A stretch of 64,000 nucleotides of DNA from Brachionus koreanus (Eukaryota; Rotifera; Eurotatoria; Ploima; Brachionidae): positions 666,336-730,335 of the forward strand of contig PJRA01000297.1 of assembly GCA_016987375.1 (NCBI GenBank), given 5' to 3'. The translations under genes were made by a program, and so were the position numbers. How positions within the stretch are numbered: the stretch's first letter is position 1; each line of letters opens with the position of its first letter. The notes beneath the pieces are model-generated. The model saw only the letters and a program-made list of their open reading frames with translations, searched no databases and had not been told where the DNA came from. Shown here in pieces: positions 37,101-52,400 of the stretch.

Positions 37101-40100
37101 AGTTCTTTAAGCCAAAATTGAATCGAAAATAATTAATTTAATAGATGTTCATTAGTAATAATTAAATAGATAAGAATTTTAACTCATCCTTGTAAAATTT
37201 TTTCGATAATGTCAAGGGAGTCTTAGTCAAGCCCATAACAATCTGGCTCTAATTGTGCAGAATTTTTAATTAAACCAAGAAAAAAAGAGTAATTTTTTTT
37301 CTAAATTGTATTTTAGGCCGAGTTTTTCTTGACGTCGTCAAAACAAACACCGTGAGAATTTTGAATCGCATGCTTAATACACTAAAATAATCGATAAATA
37401 ACAACAAACGTTGAATAACGAAGACCCCACTTGCCACTATGTCACAAAATTTCTATTTCATCTAAATTTTAATTAAAAATTACATAAGATTTGTATGAGT
37501 TTATTAGCGAATATTTCGTGCAAATTATATCAAGCATCTAGGTCCGTTTAGAATCGTGGTCGATTTGGCATTCATCGATTTTTGTTTCATTAGGAGAAGA
37601 ATTGAAATTTGTAGTGGGAGAAATTGCTTTATTTCGATCGGAAATGAATTAATTTTTCTCTTTGTACGATTATAATTGAACCATTCTGTGTCTAATTAGA
37701 CTATGGTCTAATGATAGGCAAATCAGGCATAGAGCTTTAAGAATCCAAGTCTCATTTTTTCCTGCTGATAAATTCCTTTTCGTATACAAGATCAATACTA
37801 AAAAAGAATTAGATAATTTGGTGGAATCATTAGGTAAAAATCGAAAATTTTCCTTTAGATTAATAATTAATATGGATTATGTAATAAAAAAAATTTAACG
37901 CAAAAATTTTGTTATAAATTTATTAAAGCAAATAAATTTTGTTTTATTATTTTCTAAGTTAATTCTTAGATAGAACTAAGTCATCTGTTTAATTAAGAAA
38001 ACTGCAAAAATTAAAATTTGTACCTGAATAAATCTTATAATTTTTAAAAGTAAATTTGATGAATCCTTTAAAAGATGTTTGCATAGACCGCATTGATTAT
38101 TAATTTTTTTTAAATTGTTTGTTTTACTTTTGATCGATAGTTGTTCCTTTTTTTTTTCTTTAAATAAAAATATTAAGCTAAACAAAAAATTTTACTTTTA
38201 AATTTTATTTATATTTTAAAAAATTTAGTTTAGAATTTAAAATTATCAAAATTTAATTTCTTCTCTCTTTATTCATGGATTTATGTTTGAGATTTTGAAA
38301 TTTGATATTAAAATTTAAGTTATAATGGACATCCGTTTATGCTTTTTAGAAATTAATATCAAAAATTATTTTTTAACAGGGACTATCTGGTCGAGGAATT
38401 CAGATTCGAATGAAGATTTTAGCTTTCTAGAAATTTAATTGATTTATTGTTTCAAAAAGCATATCCTTTCAAAATGGGAGAAAAAAGATCCATTGTTAAA
38501 TAAGCAATTTTGTTTAATAATATTGATAGGTTTAATAGAAACTATCAAATTTTAAATCAATACAGATTAGCAAAAAAAAAATTTATCTTGTTTTAATTTA
38601 AGAAATTTTCTTTCAAATAATTTTTACTATGGACCAAACTGATTATAAAACTAAAGCTATTTTATAATAATTTAAAGTCGACTTATTGTATTGTAATTTT
38701 ATTAAAATTAAAAATAGACACAACAATTAATCTTTTAAAAAATTGGATTAAAATTAAGATTTTTTAAAGAAATTATGGGTGCTAAAATATTTATTTGGTG
38801 GAATTAGGATACTATTGTATTAATCAATCTATTTATAATGATTTGAATAATAGTTTTTTAGATTTTAGTTTGCTTTCTAATTTTAAAAAATTTCATTTAA
38901 TGGTATAGTATTGCTATAAAGGAATATTTTTTGACTAAATAAATCAAATGGAATTTCCTCAATCCACGGTTTTAAGTAAATTCCTTAATACTAAAATTAA
39001 TCTCTTTAATTAACCTGGACACAGTTTTAGTTTAAATAAAACTGATATTTCATTTTTAAAATTTCGAGTTTTTCCTTTAAATCCTTAGGTACTTCAATAG
39101 AACTGGTAATCCAAATAAAGTAAAAAACAAAAATTTTAAATCAAAACAAGTGTTGTTTTTGAGTGCATTGATTTTTTAAATAAAACCTTTATTTTTTATT
39201 TTAAAGTTGTTTTTTAAGCAATTAAGGACATTTAAAATAGTGCAAGAATCAAATGGTGTTTGGAAGGCGTTCTGTAATGATTAAATATTTGACCAAGTAA
39301 AAACCTAATATAATTCTAAAGAGAAATATTTTTCACAATCGAATTTTCTCTAAAATATCTAAAGAACTCTTTCTAATGCAAAAGCTAACCAATTTAATTT
39401 ATTTATTTAAATTTTAAATTGCATAATAATCTCAATACTTTTAAGCAAATTTATGTAATCAAAAATTGTTAAATATTAACCAGATTAATTTAATTCTAAG
39501 ATTGTTTTTTTTTTCTAAATTTTATTTAAAATGAACAAGACAAAAGTCGAATTTACTTCATTATCATGAATTTTCTATAAAAGCTTTAAGTCACTATAAA
39601 TAAGATAAAATTTAAATTTTTTTTTTACTTTAGACATTCTAGATTGATTCATTTTAGTAGGTAGATTTAAAATCAGTTGTTTGCTCTCGAAAAAAAATAT
39701 TCCATTGCTTTTATTTTCAAATTAATTAGTTAAGATAAACAAATTCCAAGGCACTTAATTAATTTTTTCTAAATGTCTCTTCAAAAATTTCCAAAGGATA
39801 AATCTCCACTTTACAGACAATGAGCTTTTTCTACATAAGCTTAAAATTTTGTTTTTAATTAATTAACTTTTTTATTATTTTTTCTATTATCAAACGTACA
39901 TAATAAAACTTCTTAATTAGAATGTTGAATTTTTAGGTCATTCACAAAGCTTAAAAATTATTTAAATCTGTGCACTATTTATTTTTATACTTTATTTATC
40001 AATTTATTCCTGATCTTAAAGATCGATTGAATTAAACAATTCAGTTTCCATTGACTACCTCAGTTTATTAGTTATATAAGAGAAAACATTATCGATCCAT

Positions 40101-40485
40101 ATATCATCAAAAAAAAAAGAGTTTATTTGTAAATGTTGATAAAATATTCTAAATAAAATGTAAGTAATTGTGCAAATGGTAATTAGAAACCAGACAAATT
40201 CGTATTGAATTAGACCTTAATTTAAATGATTGAAACCAAGCATATTTAAATATTTAGATAATTTTTGTGTTTTTATTTAACTAAAGGCTTTAGTTCGTTC
40301 CAAATTTGAACAATAATTTAAGCAGACTTTGAAAACAATCAGATGACGACATAGCAAAAACAATTGGTCAGAGCAAATCAAATGTTTGAAAAATTTTAAA
40401 ATTCTGCTAAATAAAATAGTTCACTAAATAAAATAGAAAAAAATTAATATTTTTTTTCTAAATAATTTTGAATATCTCGGTAAAT
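34133..40485. other. 6.3 kb gene-poor AT-rich stretch
   Basis: No frame longer than about 75 codons and none with family resemblance; 36694-36915 is hydrophobic but unsupported. A weak open stretch at 37790-37900 (KKELDNLVESLGKNRKFSF) has no context. The upstream regulatory region of the mosaic receptor gene presumably lies at the right end. Confidence 0.5.
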
Positions 40486-43400
40486 ATGATGAGCTTTAAA
40501 AAATTAAACCAAAAATGTTTAATTATTATCGGTTTATTTTGTGTAAACCTAAGCCTTAGTGCAGCTCTAAGGCTGAATCGCACTAAACGAGGTATGTGAA
40601 AATTTTTTTCTAACTTCTAAATTAATCAATACTAACATAGAAAATTTTTTAAACCTAGATTTATTCCAATGTTCTAGCATAGTAGTCAATTCGAATTTTG
40701 TCGAACACACTATTTTATATAAAGATAATGTTAATACGGTTAGTGAGTGCTGTGAATTTTGTAATTCAAATTTAGCATGCACTGTATGGACTTTACAATT
40801 AGACATAGGAAGGTGTTTTCTAAAATCAAAAAAAGGTGTTAGAGTAGCTGATGCCGGCTTTATTTCCGGTTTTTCGGATAGATGTATTTTCTTAAATTTT
40901 GTAATTCTTTTTTAAACTTAAAACATATTCTAGATGCTTCGACATTATCGACTCCCATACCTCACACCACTACCACTAATTTATTCACAACTTTATTACC
41001 AATCACACAAACAAGTACACTAACTTTAACAACCGAGACTAAAAATCCAATAACAAGTATTAAAAAAATATAAAATAATCTAAAATAATATAATTTTTAA
41101 TTCTGATTAAATATAGAATGTCAGGTTTTGAGTGGTTATAGCTTTGGAAAGAGTGCTATGAATCAAGCTTCAAATGTTTCATTGACAATTTGCTGTGATT
41201 TTTGTGCTGAATTTAATATTTGTAAGTCTTACACTTACTTTCCTGGAAACAAAACATGCTTGCTTTTCGATGAAATTAATTTGAATCCAATTAAATGTAG
41301 TGAAGAGAACGAGTGCGAATCAGGAAGAATATGTAAAATAATTTTTTATAAAAATTTGGTTTTTAATTATTAAATAAAATTTTTAAAGTTACAACTCATT
41401 CAAGCACTTTAATGCCAACTTTGAGTCCAACAACTTCACAAGAGTATGTTCAAGTGTACAGTTTTTATTCAATGTTTGATAGATTTCAGCTAAAATTCAC
41501 AAATTTAACTAATAACTATTTATTTTTGAATAATTTACCTCTTACTGATTCAAGTCAAATTGAGTTTTTAAAAAATGCAATTGATTTTGTTGAATATTCG
41601 ATTAAAGAAAATGTGGCAATATATCTTCAAAATAGAGTACGAAGAGTTGTTATTGATAATATGGCTTATCTACCATCGACCAGATCGATTGTAATCTCAT
41701 TTATTGTGATAATGGAACCAAGTCTTCAAGATATTAACGAAGGAAATGGTTATTTGAGTATTTTTAACAGTTTAATCACAAACAGTATTGGATTTGGAAA
41801 CATAAAATTTTACAATGAAGCTCTATCTACTTCAACTTTGTTACCTGGTGTTTCTCAGTTTTCTCGTAAGTTTTTTTCTTAATTATACAAATTTAGGAGA
41901 AAAAGATAAGCAATCTAAAAATTTAAAGGCTATATGATATTTTTTATTAGAATTTTTTACAATATGAATTTAAGGTTAATTTAAATATTTGAAATACGGT
42001 TTGAGACTTTTGAGAAAAAAACATTTTTTTGACTGATCAATTTTTCGATCTATATTGGTACTTCTTTTGAATTATTCTAAACATAATTTTATCATCTTAG
42101 AAAAAATTGTTTTCCATTAAATCTAAAATCAAAAACATATTAAATTGATCAATTTTTGTTTGTTAATATTTTTATGTTTATATCAACAAAAATTTGCGGT
42201 CAGTTAGTACCTGGGAAATTTATTTCTTTTTTTCGTCATTTATGATCCGGCAGTGGTCAAAATGATCGACAGTTCCCTAGCAGTCGCTATTAAAGCGGGG
42301 AAAGATGTCTGCAAATTTAGTATAAACAAATTTGGCTGTGCATTTTGAAGAGACTTTGAACATAATTTACTGATTTTAGCTATTGATGCAAATATGAATC
42401 TTGCATTATGTTGCATTAACAAAAACTTTAAATTAACAAAAACGATAAAGTCATTTACTAAAAAAATACTTTATTTAAGAGAGATCCATGACCCCTATGA
42501 TTCTAAAGGTAATAATTTTAAAAAAAATCGACCTTTGAGTGTCGTTTGAGTGTTATCGTTAATATCTATAAAACAATGCTGGGTCAAATAAGTCTTATTG
42601 ATTCCAAGATTTACCATACTTGGAAGATTAAAAGTTTTAAGATTTTTCATTTTTTGAATCAATTAAAAAAAGAAAACATTTGAATCTTCATTTATATATA
42701 AAAATAAAATTTACTCAAAATTAAAAATTTTAGTTAAATTTGTCAATATCAACGATATATCAATGTTATCATTTGAAAGAATTGCTATTTCTCCTCTAAC
42801 AGGCATTAAAACAACTACAACTTCTACATCAACCAGTACAACAACTACTACAACTACTACAACCACTACAACCACTACATCCACACTATCAACTAGTACA
42901 ATAACAACTTCAACTTCTACAGCAACCAGTACAACAACAACTACTACAACTACTACAACCACTACATCCACACTATCAACTAGTACAATAACAACTTCAA
43001 CTTCTACAGCAACCAGTACAACAACAACAACTCTTTCTTCTACCACTGCTACAACCACTACTTCCACATCAACCAGTACAACAACAACAACTCTTTCTTC
43101 TACCACTGCTACAACCACTACTTCCACATCAACCAGTACAACAAAACCTACTACAATTACTTCTTCTACCACTACTCAAACAATAATTACCACAACTACT
43201 ACTTCTTCATCAACCAGTACAATACCAACAACTACTTACACTATAACTCCTATTTCAACAACTATTTTAGCTCCCTTAACATCAACTTTGACTAGCTCAT
43301 CAATCATAACAAATACTGATTCATTTTTATCTACCACTGAATCGATAGAATCAACTGAAGAAACAAATTTTTCAACTATTTTGGAAAGTACAAATTTAAT

Positions 43401-46400
43401 GATAAAATCTACAACTACTATTAGTCAAATGAGTAGCTCGTATAATATTTCTACAATAACAAATTTTGAAACTACATCATCTCAACAGTTTACATCCACC
43501 TTTGATTCATTAGTTGACTTGGGTACGCAGCTTTTTGAATTGGATCAATGCTGGGCTGAACTTAGCACTTTATATATAGGAGAAGATTTAGGCGAGTATT
43601 TAATTTCAAGTATGAATGAATGTTGCAAAGCATGTGAACTAAATTCTGAATGTCAATCATGGGTTTACCACAACTTAAATAAAACATGCCAGCTCAAAAA
43701 ATCACTAAGATCAACTTACATTATTGATAATGAGTACACGTCTGGGTTTTTAAAGAGACCATGTAATATCAATCAAATTAATTTTAATATTTTTTTAAAT
43801 TGATAATTATTTTTATCTAATTTTAGATGATACATTTGTAAAAGTTTCTAATTCACTTGGTTTAACAATTTCTAATCAAACAAATTTTAATCAAATTAAA
43901 GAAAATATTTATGATCTATGGTTTAAATATTTGTTTTCAAATATTAAACAAATCAGTGATTCGTATGAAACAGAAGAGTTTATTTATGACAATAAGTTGA
44001 TTCAAGTTGTATCATATTTTCTTCAACTTGACCCCAGAATAAGTCAAAATTCTCAAATACTCTTCAAATTAGTTAATATAGTAAACAATACATTATCTTC
44101 AGATAAAAATTTTTACAATCCAATAACTGCTAACTTATCGTCTGATAAGGAAATAATTGCATATGTATTGCCCTCAACCCAAATATCGAGTAATTTTTTC
44201 TGATTATTTCCTTACTGATTTAAAAATTTAAAACAAAAATTTAAAGTTGTTGAAATTTTATCAAACAAAAGTCAATCGACAACAGAAGATGCTACTCATT
44301 ATTATACGACAACAGAAGACCAAAGTGTTGATGCATCTCAAATTTACATGACTACTTTTACACATACGACACCATTGACTACAAATTTTGAAATTGCAGC
44401 TTATCAAAGTGGAAATTGTTTCATTGAAATAAATATCAACTATTTATCTGAGGCCCCCGAAGATGATCTGCTCACTTTATTCACACAAACAAAAGAAAGG
44501 TGCTGTCTAAGCTGTAACAGATTGGAAAGATGTAAATCTTGGTCGTATGAAGTCTATAGTCAAACATGTATATTGAAAGAAGGTTATCGTTCAAATCCAA
44601 CTATAGAACAAAATTATGTATCAGGCTTCAAACCGTTTGATTTGTTCACTTTGTCTGTAACCCGTGGATTAGAATTCGGCAATTTAAATAATTCAATTTA
44701 TGATTTGCTTTTCAATTATACAATTGCATCAGGTTTAGCTGAGAAAGAACTATATTTATTAGTGAAAAATAACTTGGAAAAGAATGTAAGAATAGTTTTT
44801 GTAATTTAATCTAATTATTTTTGAAATCAAGAGTCCAACAAAAATTCCTTTTAACTTAAAACATTTTTTAAATTAATAATTAGTTATTAAGTTTATTAAG
44901 ATTTTCAGCAACAAAGAATAAATTATTAAAAACTAGAAGTTTCATTAACAATTTATTAATACTGTGAAAATTAAAGTTTGAGATCAATTCATTATATGTT
45001 TTTTTCAGATATTATCTAACATATCTATAATGTTCAAATTGGTAGATTTGAAAGAAAAAACGTTCCTTTTCTAATCGAAAAAGTCATGTCAAAGTAGGTT
45101 GCAATCGATCTATTTTTTGGCTTTCTTCTTATTGTTGAGTATGTCACTCTGACCTGGTTAAATTTTCTGTTTAATTTCATTTAAAAATAGCGAATTAATA
45201 AAAGAATTAGCTTAAAAATGAAGTTTAGTTTAGTTTAATTTATAAAAATAAATATAAATGACACATTAGATGGCATACACCGTTATTTACAGTGCTTTGT
45301 CTGTGAATAACTTTGTATGTAAATTTTTAATTCTAATCTGATATTATTTTGTGTTGTTTTACATCTTTTCATGTTCGTTTCGATTACTATTTTTGCCTCA
45401 GACATTCTGTTGCAAGTTGAGCATTTTGTTTTTAAGTCAAAAAACCAATTGGAGCTGAGATAATTACAGAAAATTAAAAGTCGATTTTTTTAAAACAAAA
45501 TCTTATGGGGTCAAAAATTACTTAATTTATCTGAAATGCATCATAATAAAGAATTAAATGAAAATTATTTGTTGGAATAGAAATAAACTATAATAAATGT
45601 TTATATTAGCTTATTAGAAGAGTGTCATGAACAAAAACAGAAAATTCGACTAAAAAAATTAAGCTCCCTTAAAAAAATTAAAAATAAATTTAAATTTAAA
45701 TTAAGTTTAATTCTATTTTTTTGAACAAAGTCTTTCTAAAAAGCCAAAAAAAAGTTAAATGAAATTAAAATGAAAGTTTAAAAAATCCAAAATAAATATT
45801 TTTGTATAAATAAAAAGAAGACTTATTTAATTTAATTTTAGATTTTAAAAATACTAAACGAGAACGAAAATGTGACATTTATCCAGCAAATATTGATAAC
45901 TGATCTTTTTTACAAGTACTAATTTTTTAAAAGAAAAAATAATAAAAAAAATAAAAACATTTTTTTAGTTATAATTCGCTATTTGTGGACTATGATTTGA
46001 ATATTGATCCACGTTTTAATGATAGAATTACAGATATTTTAGTGTTGATGAATGACTTGTATGCAACACCAAATAGATCAGATAATGATCTTCTCAAACT
46101 GGAACTTCCATTTGAAAATGAAGATGGGTCTCGAATCACTGTTCGAGTGCCTGAGGCCACTAGCAAATTTCAAAGTAAAAAAATAATTAACAAAAAAATT
46201 TTTATTCTTTAAAATTGTAAATAAAATCTAGTCATAGCAACAAATACAAGCTTTTTTCCAATCAGAACAACGACTCCAATTACAACAACACCTATAAGTC
46301 TAGACCGTAAGTCAATTAAACTTTGCAAAATTTTTACAAATTTTTCTATTTATTTCTTTTTTCTGATAAAATATTTTTCCAATTTCGTCATATCAAGCTT

Positions 46401-49400
46401 TTATTTGATAGACACTGGTCGGCTTTTCTTTATTTATTCTAATTCTTTTTCCAGGGCAACAGTACTTGCATAAAATATCGCGACTTAAAAACAAAGTAGC
46501 TACAATGCCGACTATCCAAAATATTATTCTAAACACAAATACTCCTAGATCTACTGTAAAAAAGCTTTTTCTTAATCTTCCATATTTTTGATCTACATAA
46601 TGTTTAAATGATAAACTTAGAATTCCAAGTATAAGATAAATAAAAAATGATATAATTAATATAAAAGCAGCTGTGAAAACATAAGCATGAAATTGAACGA
46701 TGCGTTGTTTAGGACCGACATTTTGTTGACCAAAATAAATTGGCTGTAATGATTTGTTTCTCCACCATCGCCAGCAAATTGTCAAAAACCAGATTGTAAA
46801 TGCAAGCAGACATATTGAAAGAATTATTTCTAGAATAAAAACAAATGGTGAAAAAAATGTATGATCGCTTCCAAATACGGACAAATAGCCAATGTTGCGC
46901 ACTATTCCATCAAAGAAAAGAATAGCAGCAAAGTGGCCAAAGTAAAATGTTAAAAAAATGTGTAAATAAGTGTCCATATTAGTCCAGTGTTTATTTTGGG
47001 GATAATGTTCCACATGAATTCCAGAGTCGCTAGCTCTCTGAATTGGTATTGTATAAATTGGATTGTGATTTATGTATGGACTTTGACGACTATTATCACT
47101 AGTTTGAGTCAAATTCGCTATTTGATCTTCTGTAAATAAAACTGGCTGAGCAATAGTGGTTGTGGTGGTCGTTTGGACAGTTTTTTTTTCCTCTTTTTCG
47201 GTTGATCTATTATTTTCAATGTTGTTTTCTGAAAATGAAGTGGGAAAAGGTTGAGTAGAAGAATTGTATGAATCGGTGTTCGAGCTAGCAGCTATAGAAT
47301 AATGCTGCTGAAAATGTTGTTGATAATGCTGTTGAATATTTGGATTTGAATTTAAGTATTCAACGTTTAAAATTTGATTTTCGCTCATTTTAAACGACTA
47401 TCTAAATTTCAAAATATCTTATTCGAACAATTAGAAGTCATTTTCACAGCTTCAATTTATATAAAATTAGGAGACTTTATTTGGAATTGATATAATTTTT
47501 TGCGTTTTTTGGTAATTTTGTTTATTTAAATTAAAAATGTTAAAAAATAATAAAAAAAAAATTTTTCTAGAAAATTTCTAGAACGATGAAAGCTTTTAGT
47601 TTATTTGCTAAGTGATAATAAAATATGTTTCTAGCTAAAGATTTATTTGGATATTTGATACAAATCTAAAATTAGTAAAAATTAAAACTAATGTAAAGCT
47701 TGCTTAAAGTAAAGTTTAATTGCTTGATGAATTTTGAATTATTAACTTAAAATATAATTTATTTTTTTTAAATCTAATTAGAAGGCTACAATAATATAAA
47801 TATTTTTCATAAGATAAACCAAACTTGAACTTAAAAAATTTGTTTTTATCATTCAGCATTTTAACATTTAAAAATATTGCCCATTTTAAATATTTAAATA
47901 TTTTAGATTTAAAATTTTCATTTAGATTTAAATTTTTATTCAAGAACCTCAAATAAAAGCACTCATTTAGATACTAAAAATGATAAGTTTAAATTTTTTT
48001 GCTTAATTTTAATCTTGACTATAAGAATTTTTACATATTTAGTGTTGAATATTTTATTGAATATTCTATAAATTTTTGCTCTATTAAAAAAAAGTTATAT
48101 TCTTTTTGTTCAATCTATTCTGAGTATTTTTTAAATTTAACCCAAAATGTTTGTTTAAAAAGAAAATAAGCCCTTAGCATGTTATATTAATCTAGTCCTC
48201 AAGGAAATTCAACAGTACTTACTAGAATCAAAAATTTAACCTAATCGATTTCTAGCTAAAAAATAATTACTTAAAAAAATTTTATTTTAGTTTAAAAACA
48301 TAGACTTATTACATTTTAAACAAAGGAAAGATGGTTTCAAGTTCCTTTTATTTATTGATGAACAATTTTTAAGTAAAAGCTAACAAATCAAGCTTAAGGC
48401 ACTGTAAATATTAATTCTAAATCTATCAAAACTGCTAAAAATCAATTGCTTTCTTTATCTTTTATTATGCAATTCATTAATAATCTTAGCTATCAAACAT
48501 AAACGGCTCTAAACCGACATTTATCAGACGTTTATAGCTAAGAAAAACAATTAAAGCTATTTTTTTAACATAGTCTAAAATATTGTTTTTATTTTAGTTC
48601 AAACAATATTTTGTATCTATTTTGTATTACTCCTACTGCTGCTATTTTGTTTCTAAAACTTATCAATATGATGATTACATAGACTCGATACCAAATAACT
48701 AAATTTTATGCTTCTAACGAGCATCCTGCTGAGGATTAATTGAAAAGTTGCTTGATTTAGCTTGGATGCCAAATGGATGTAATTCCATTAATTAATCAGA
48801 TCCATTAATTTTTTCTCTTTTTTCTTTTGACCATTGAGTATTAGAAGCATATTTTTTTAATTGATAAAAAGAACATTTAAAAGTTTAAATCTACTCGGAA
48901 ATAGAAAAACTTTTTTTCATCTAAACCATAATTGAAACATCCAGCCTAAACTTAATTTATATTGTTTTTTAAAAATCAAACTTTTAATTAAAGATTAACA
49001 GCTTAAGGAAAAATTTAAATCTTATTATGCAATCAAATATTTGAACCATTTGAAATTTAACTTTATAAAGATGATTTACTCGGTTTTTTGATGTTAGCTG
49101 AATCTGCTTTTTTAGATTAAATTAACAAGTAATGTTTAAATTGCAGCTAGCTAAATGCCAAAAGAGAAGGGAAATTTTTCAAGCATTCAATTCATCTGCT
49201 AATAAGATAGAGCTTAAGTATTTTAGTTTGGTATTTAGTTTTAGTATTTTTCAAAAAACAAAAATAAGCAAGGCATGCATTTTTAATAAAACAAAGTAAT
49301 TTATTAAATATTTTGAGTCTGTAAGATAAAATAATTTAAAGATTTATCTAAATTTTATAAACCAAAAGCAAAGAAATTAAAATCGATTACCTAAAATATC

Positions 49401-52400
49401 TCAAATATTTAACAAATTTTAAAAATAAAGATTAAATATATTGACTTTTTTTTTTTATATGCTAAAAAAATATCTAGACTTATTTACAAAAGAATCATAA
49501 ATGGGCATTTTTATTAGACTTTTGAGGTTTTCAAACAAATTAGGTATTGAAGATGGCAGACCATGACTAGAAAAATTTTGTTTAAAATAAAGATAACTAA
49601 ATTCTGATTAAATTTAAAGTTTTTTATTGATTAAACTACACCTAGTATATTAAATCTAACAAACATGCATACTAATAAAATAGTAGAAATAAAGCCAGTG
49701 AATAATAATTTCAAAAATTTCATTCTGAAAAAATAGTATTTCATTGAATCTAATTGCAACAAGTCCCACGGCAGATCTCTATAATGTTTTATTACGTCAT
49801 CGCCAAAGAATTTTGATTTGACCTTATCTTTAATTGATGAAAGTAAAACTGTAATCGTTTTATCATTATTGTATTTTTTCATTTTAATAAACTCGGCAGG
49901 AGTTTTGTGGAAAAGATTTTTATCAGTAACATAATGTGAAGAGAAAAAGAATAGTTGTATTATGAAAATTAAAATGATACAAAAGCATATTATGGGAATA
50001 ATTGATAGAAAGATTTTTTCTATCAAATGTGGTTCATCTTCGTCAATATCACAATGATCTGAATATTTGCTGTGACTATTAATGATCAAAAATTCGGTCA
50101 TAAAAATAGTTGCTATCAGATAAAAGCCGCTAAATATGGCTCCGATAGAAACAATCTCTTGCCATCGATACTTCCACACAAATTCTTCAGCTATTTTAAA
50201 ATTTTTAAAGTAGCTCATATTTAAATAATTGAACAAAAAACTATCTAAAATTAATGCATTTATCAATAAACAAAATACAACTAAACTTATTATCTTAAGC
50301 TTATTTAAAAAATGCATTTTTCTCCTTTTTGTTTTGTATTTTTTTTTTATTATAAAGAAATAAAATAAAATTTAATTTAATATAAACTAATTTAATTTAA
50401 GAATATTCAAAATATCTTGGATGTTTTAATGATAATGCAACTGATAGAGACTTGGCTTACTCAAGCCAGTTTCCAACAGCAGAAAATAGTACTTACATGA
50501 CAATAACTTATTGTATTGACTTATGTAGAAGTTTCGACCAAGCTTATGCTGGCCTTCAATTTGGGTAATATTTATTTTGCTTCATAAAATTTATTTTTTA
50601 TGAGTATTTTTGTTGTAGTCAAGAGTGCTTTTGTGGAAATTTATATGGTAAATATGGAGAAACTGACAAAAAAGATTGCTTTATTACTTGTTCTGGAGAC
50701 AAAGATTCTACGTGTGGAGGATTTTTGAAAAATGCTGTTTACTCTGTTGGTCTTTTTTACACTACTGAACTGAAAACTAATCCATCTACGTTACCTATTA
50801 CCACTCAAGATTTTACAGAACCTTCCGTCACAACCTTGAGCTCCTCTTCTGTCTTAGATTCATCGCAAACTTCAGTTACTACTACATTAGATAGCCAATC
50901 GACCACTGGTGTTTTAATTGAATCCACGGTTAACACTGCAGCTACTTCATCTGCTTCTACAACCACTTTGGTAACAGATGGGCTCAATTCAACTATTTTT
51001 CAATCAACTAGCCATGAAATATATAATAATTTTACCTCACCTTTTAATGAAACACAAGAAACAATTTTTTCATCTAAAACTACCGCATTAGATTCAACTT
51101 TAGTTACCACAATAGAAACTGATTTAACTTTGAATCCTAATACAACATCAATATTTGCTTCGACATTCACTTCATCTACAATAGAAAATGTGTCAACTTT
51201 TTCACCTTTAAATTCAACATCTCTTCTTAATTTTACAGAAAACTCAACTGAACAAATAGTAACAATACAGACAAATAAAATTAATGATCCTCTAAGTTCA
51301 ACCACTAGATCATTAGTGACCAGCGAACGAATTTTAAGTGATTCGAGCAGTTCGATTGGGCTAACAGGGCCCACTTTATTAGTGTCAACATCTAGTGGGA
51401 TAATATCACCTAAACCTCAAATATCAGATTCATCGGCTTTTATTATAACAGGTAAGCTATGAAAATTTATTGATCAAATTTGTTTAAAATAAACATTTTT
51501 AAAGAGATCAAAGTTGATAGAAATGTTGATATTAAAAGTGAGGAATTTAGAAGAAAAGTAGAAGATGGATTAAAGCAAGCTTATATTGCAGCGTTTAGAC
51601 AAACAAATTCCCTCTATTATAGTCAAGAATCAGATTTGATAATGGATAAAGATATTGAAATAAATTTGATCAATGTTACCTATACTGGAGAGGAAAACAG
51701 TGATAAAACAAAGAATATTATTCGATTGAGATATTACATATTAAGCAATAATGAACTTGTGTCTTCTGAATATGCTGCCGATTCTATTAATTTATTAAGC
51801 GATCAAGAAATGGCAAGATATTTAAATTACGAAATTCAAAATCAAGGTTATGTTGAAATAAAACCGCGTCAAGCAGAGCAAACTGATCAAAGGTTGTGGA
51901 TAATAGCAGCCGTCTTGGGACCACTGCTTATTTTCTTTATTCTCATTTGGATTATTTTATTTATCTATTATAAATGCATTAATCCAAGGCCCATTAAAAA
52001 TAAGCTTGAAACTAGCAAAGAAGAAAAAGAAAGCAAAAATTTTTCTGATGAATCACTGATTAATTTGGGCAATAACGTTAAACAGGAATCAGTTACAAAA
52101 GATACCAAAGTTGAACCAATGTCTGAGTCGCCAGGACCAAATGATGACAATTACGTGCTCATTAATGATACTAGCAAAGCAAAAAAGAAAAAAAAAGATA
52201 ATCTAAAGTTACCTGACTTAAATCAAAATAGGATAGTTCCTACTCCAGATTTTGCTAAATCGGATGATGAAAATTTAAGCGATTATCCAATTGAAGAATC
52301 CATAAAACAAAAAACTGAAGCTGAAAAATGGCGTAAGAAATTTTTTACTCTTTAAATAAAAACAAGAATTAGTAGTTGGTAGAAGTTGTTAAATTTTGAG

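Larger units (their letters stand above)
46307..50401 (+). other. 4.1 kb intron 11 hosting two antisense genes
   Basis: Runs from a GTAAG donor to a TTTAAG acceptor and joins phase 1 to phase 1 (CTA GAC C | AA TAT), giving Gln-Tyr before the WSC domain. Contains two minus-strand single-exon genes. The 2.2 kb between them (47400-49630) is AT-rich with nothing recognisable. Confidence 0.65.

Noticed and set aside
42711..43172. Val-rich antisense frame of 153 codons
   Set aside because: Mirror of the ACA/ACT-rich mucin repeats on the plus strand; composition artefact.
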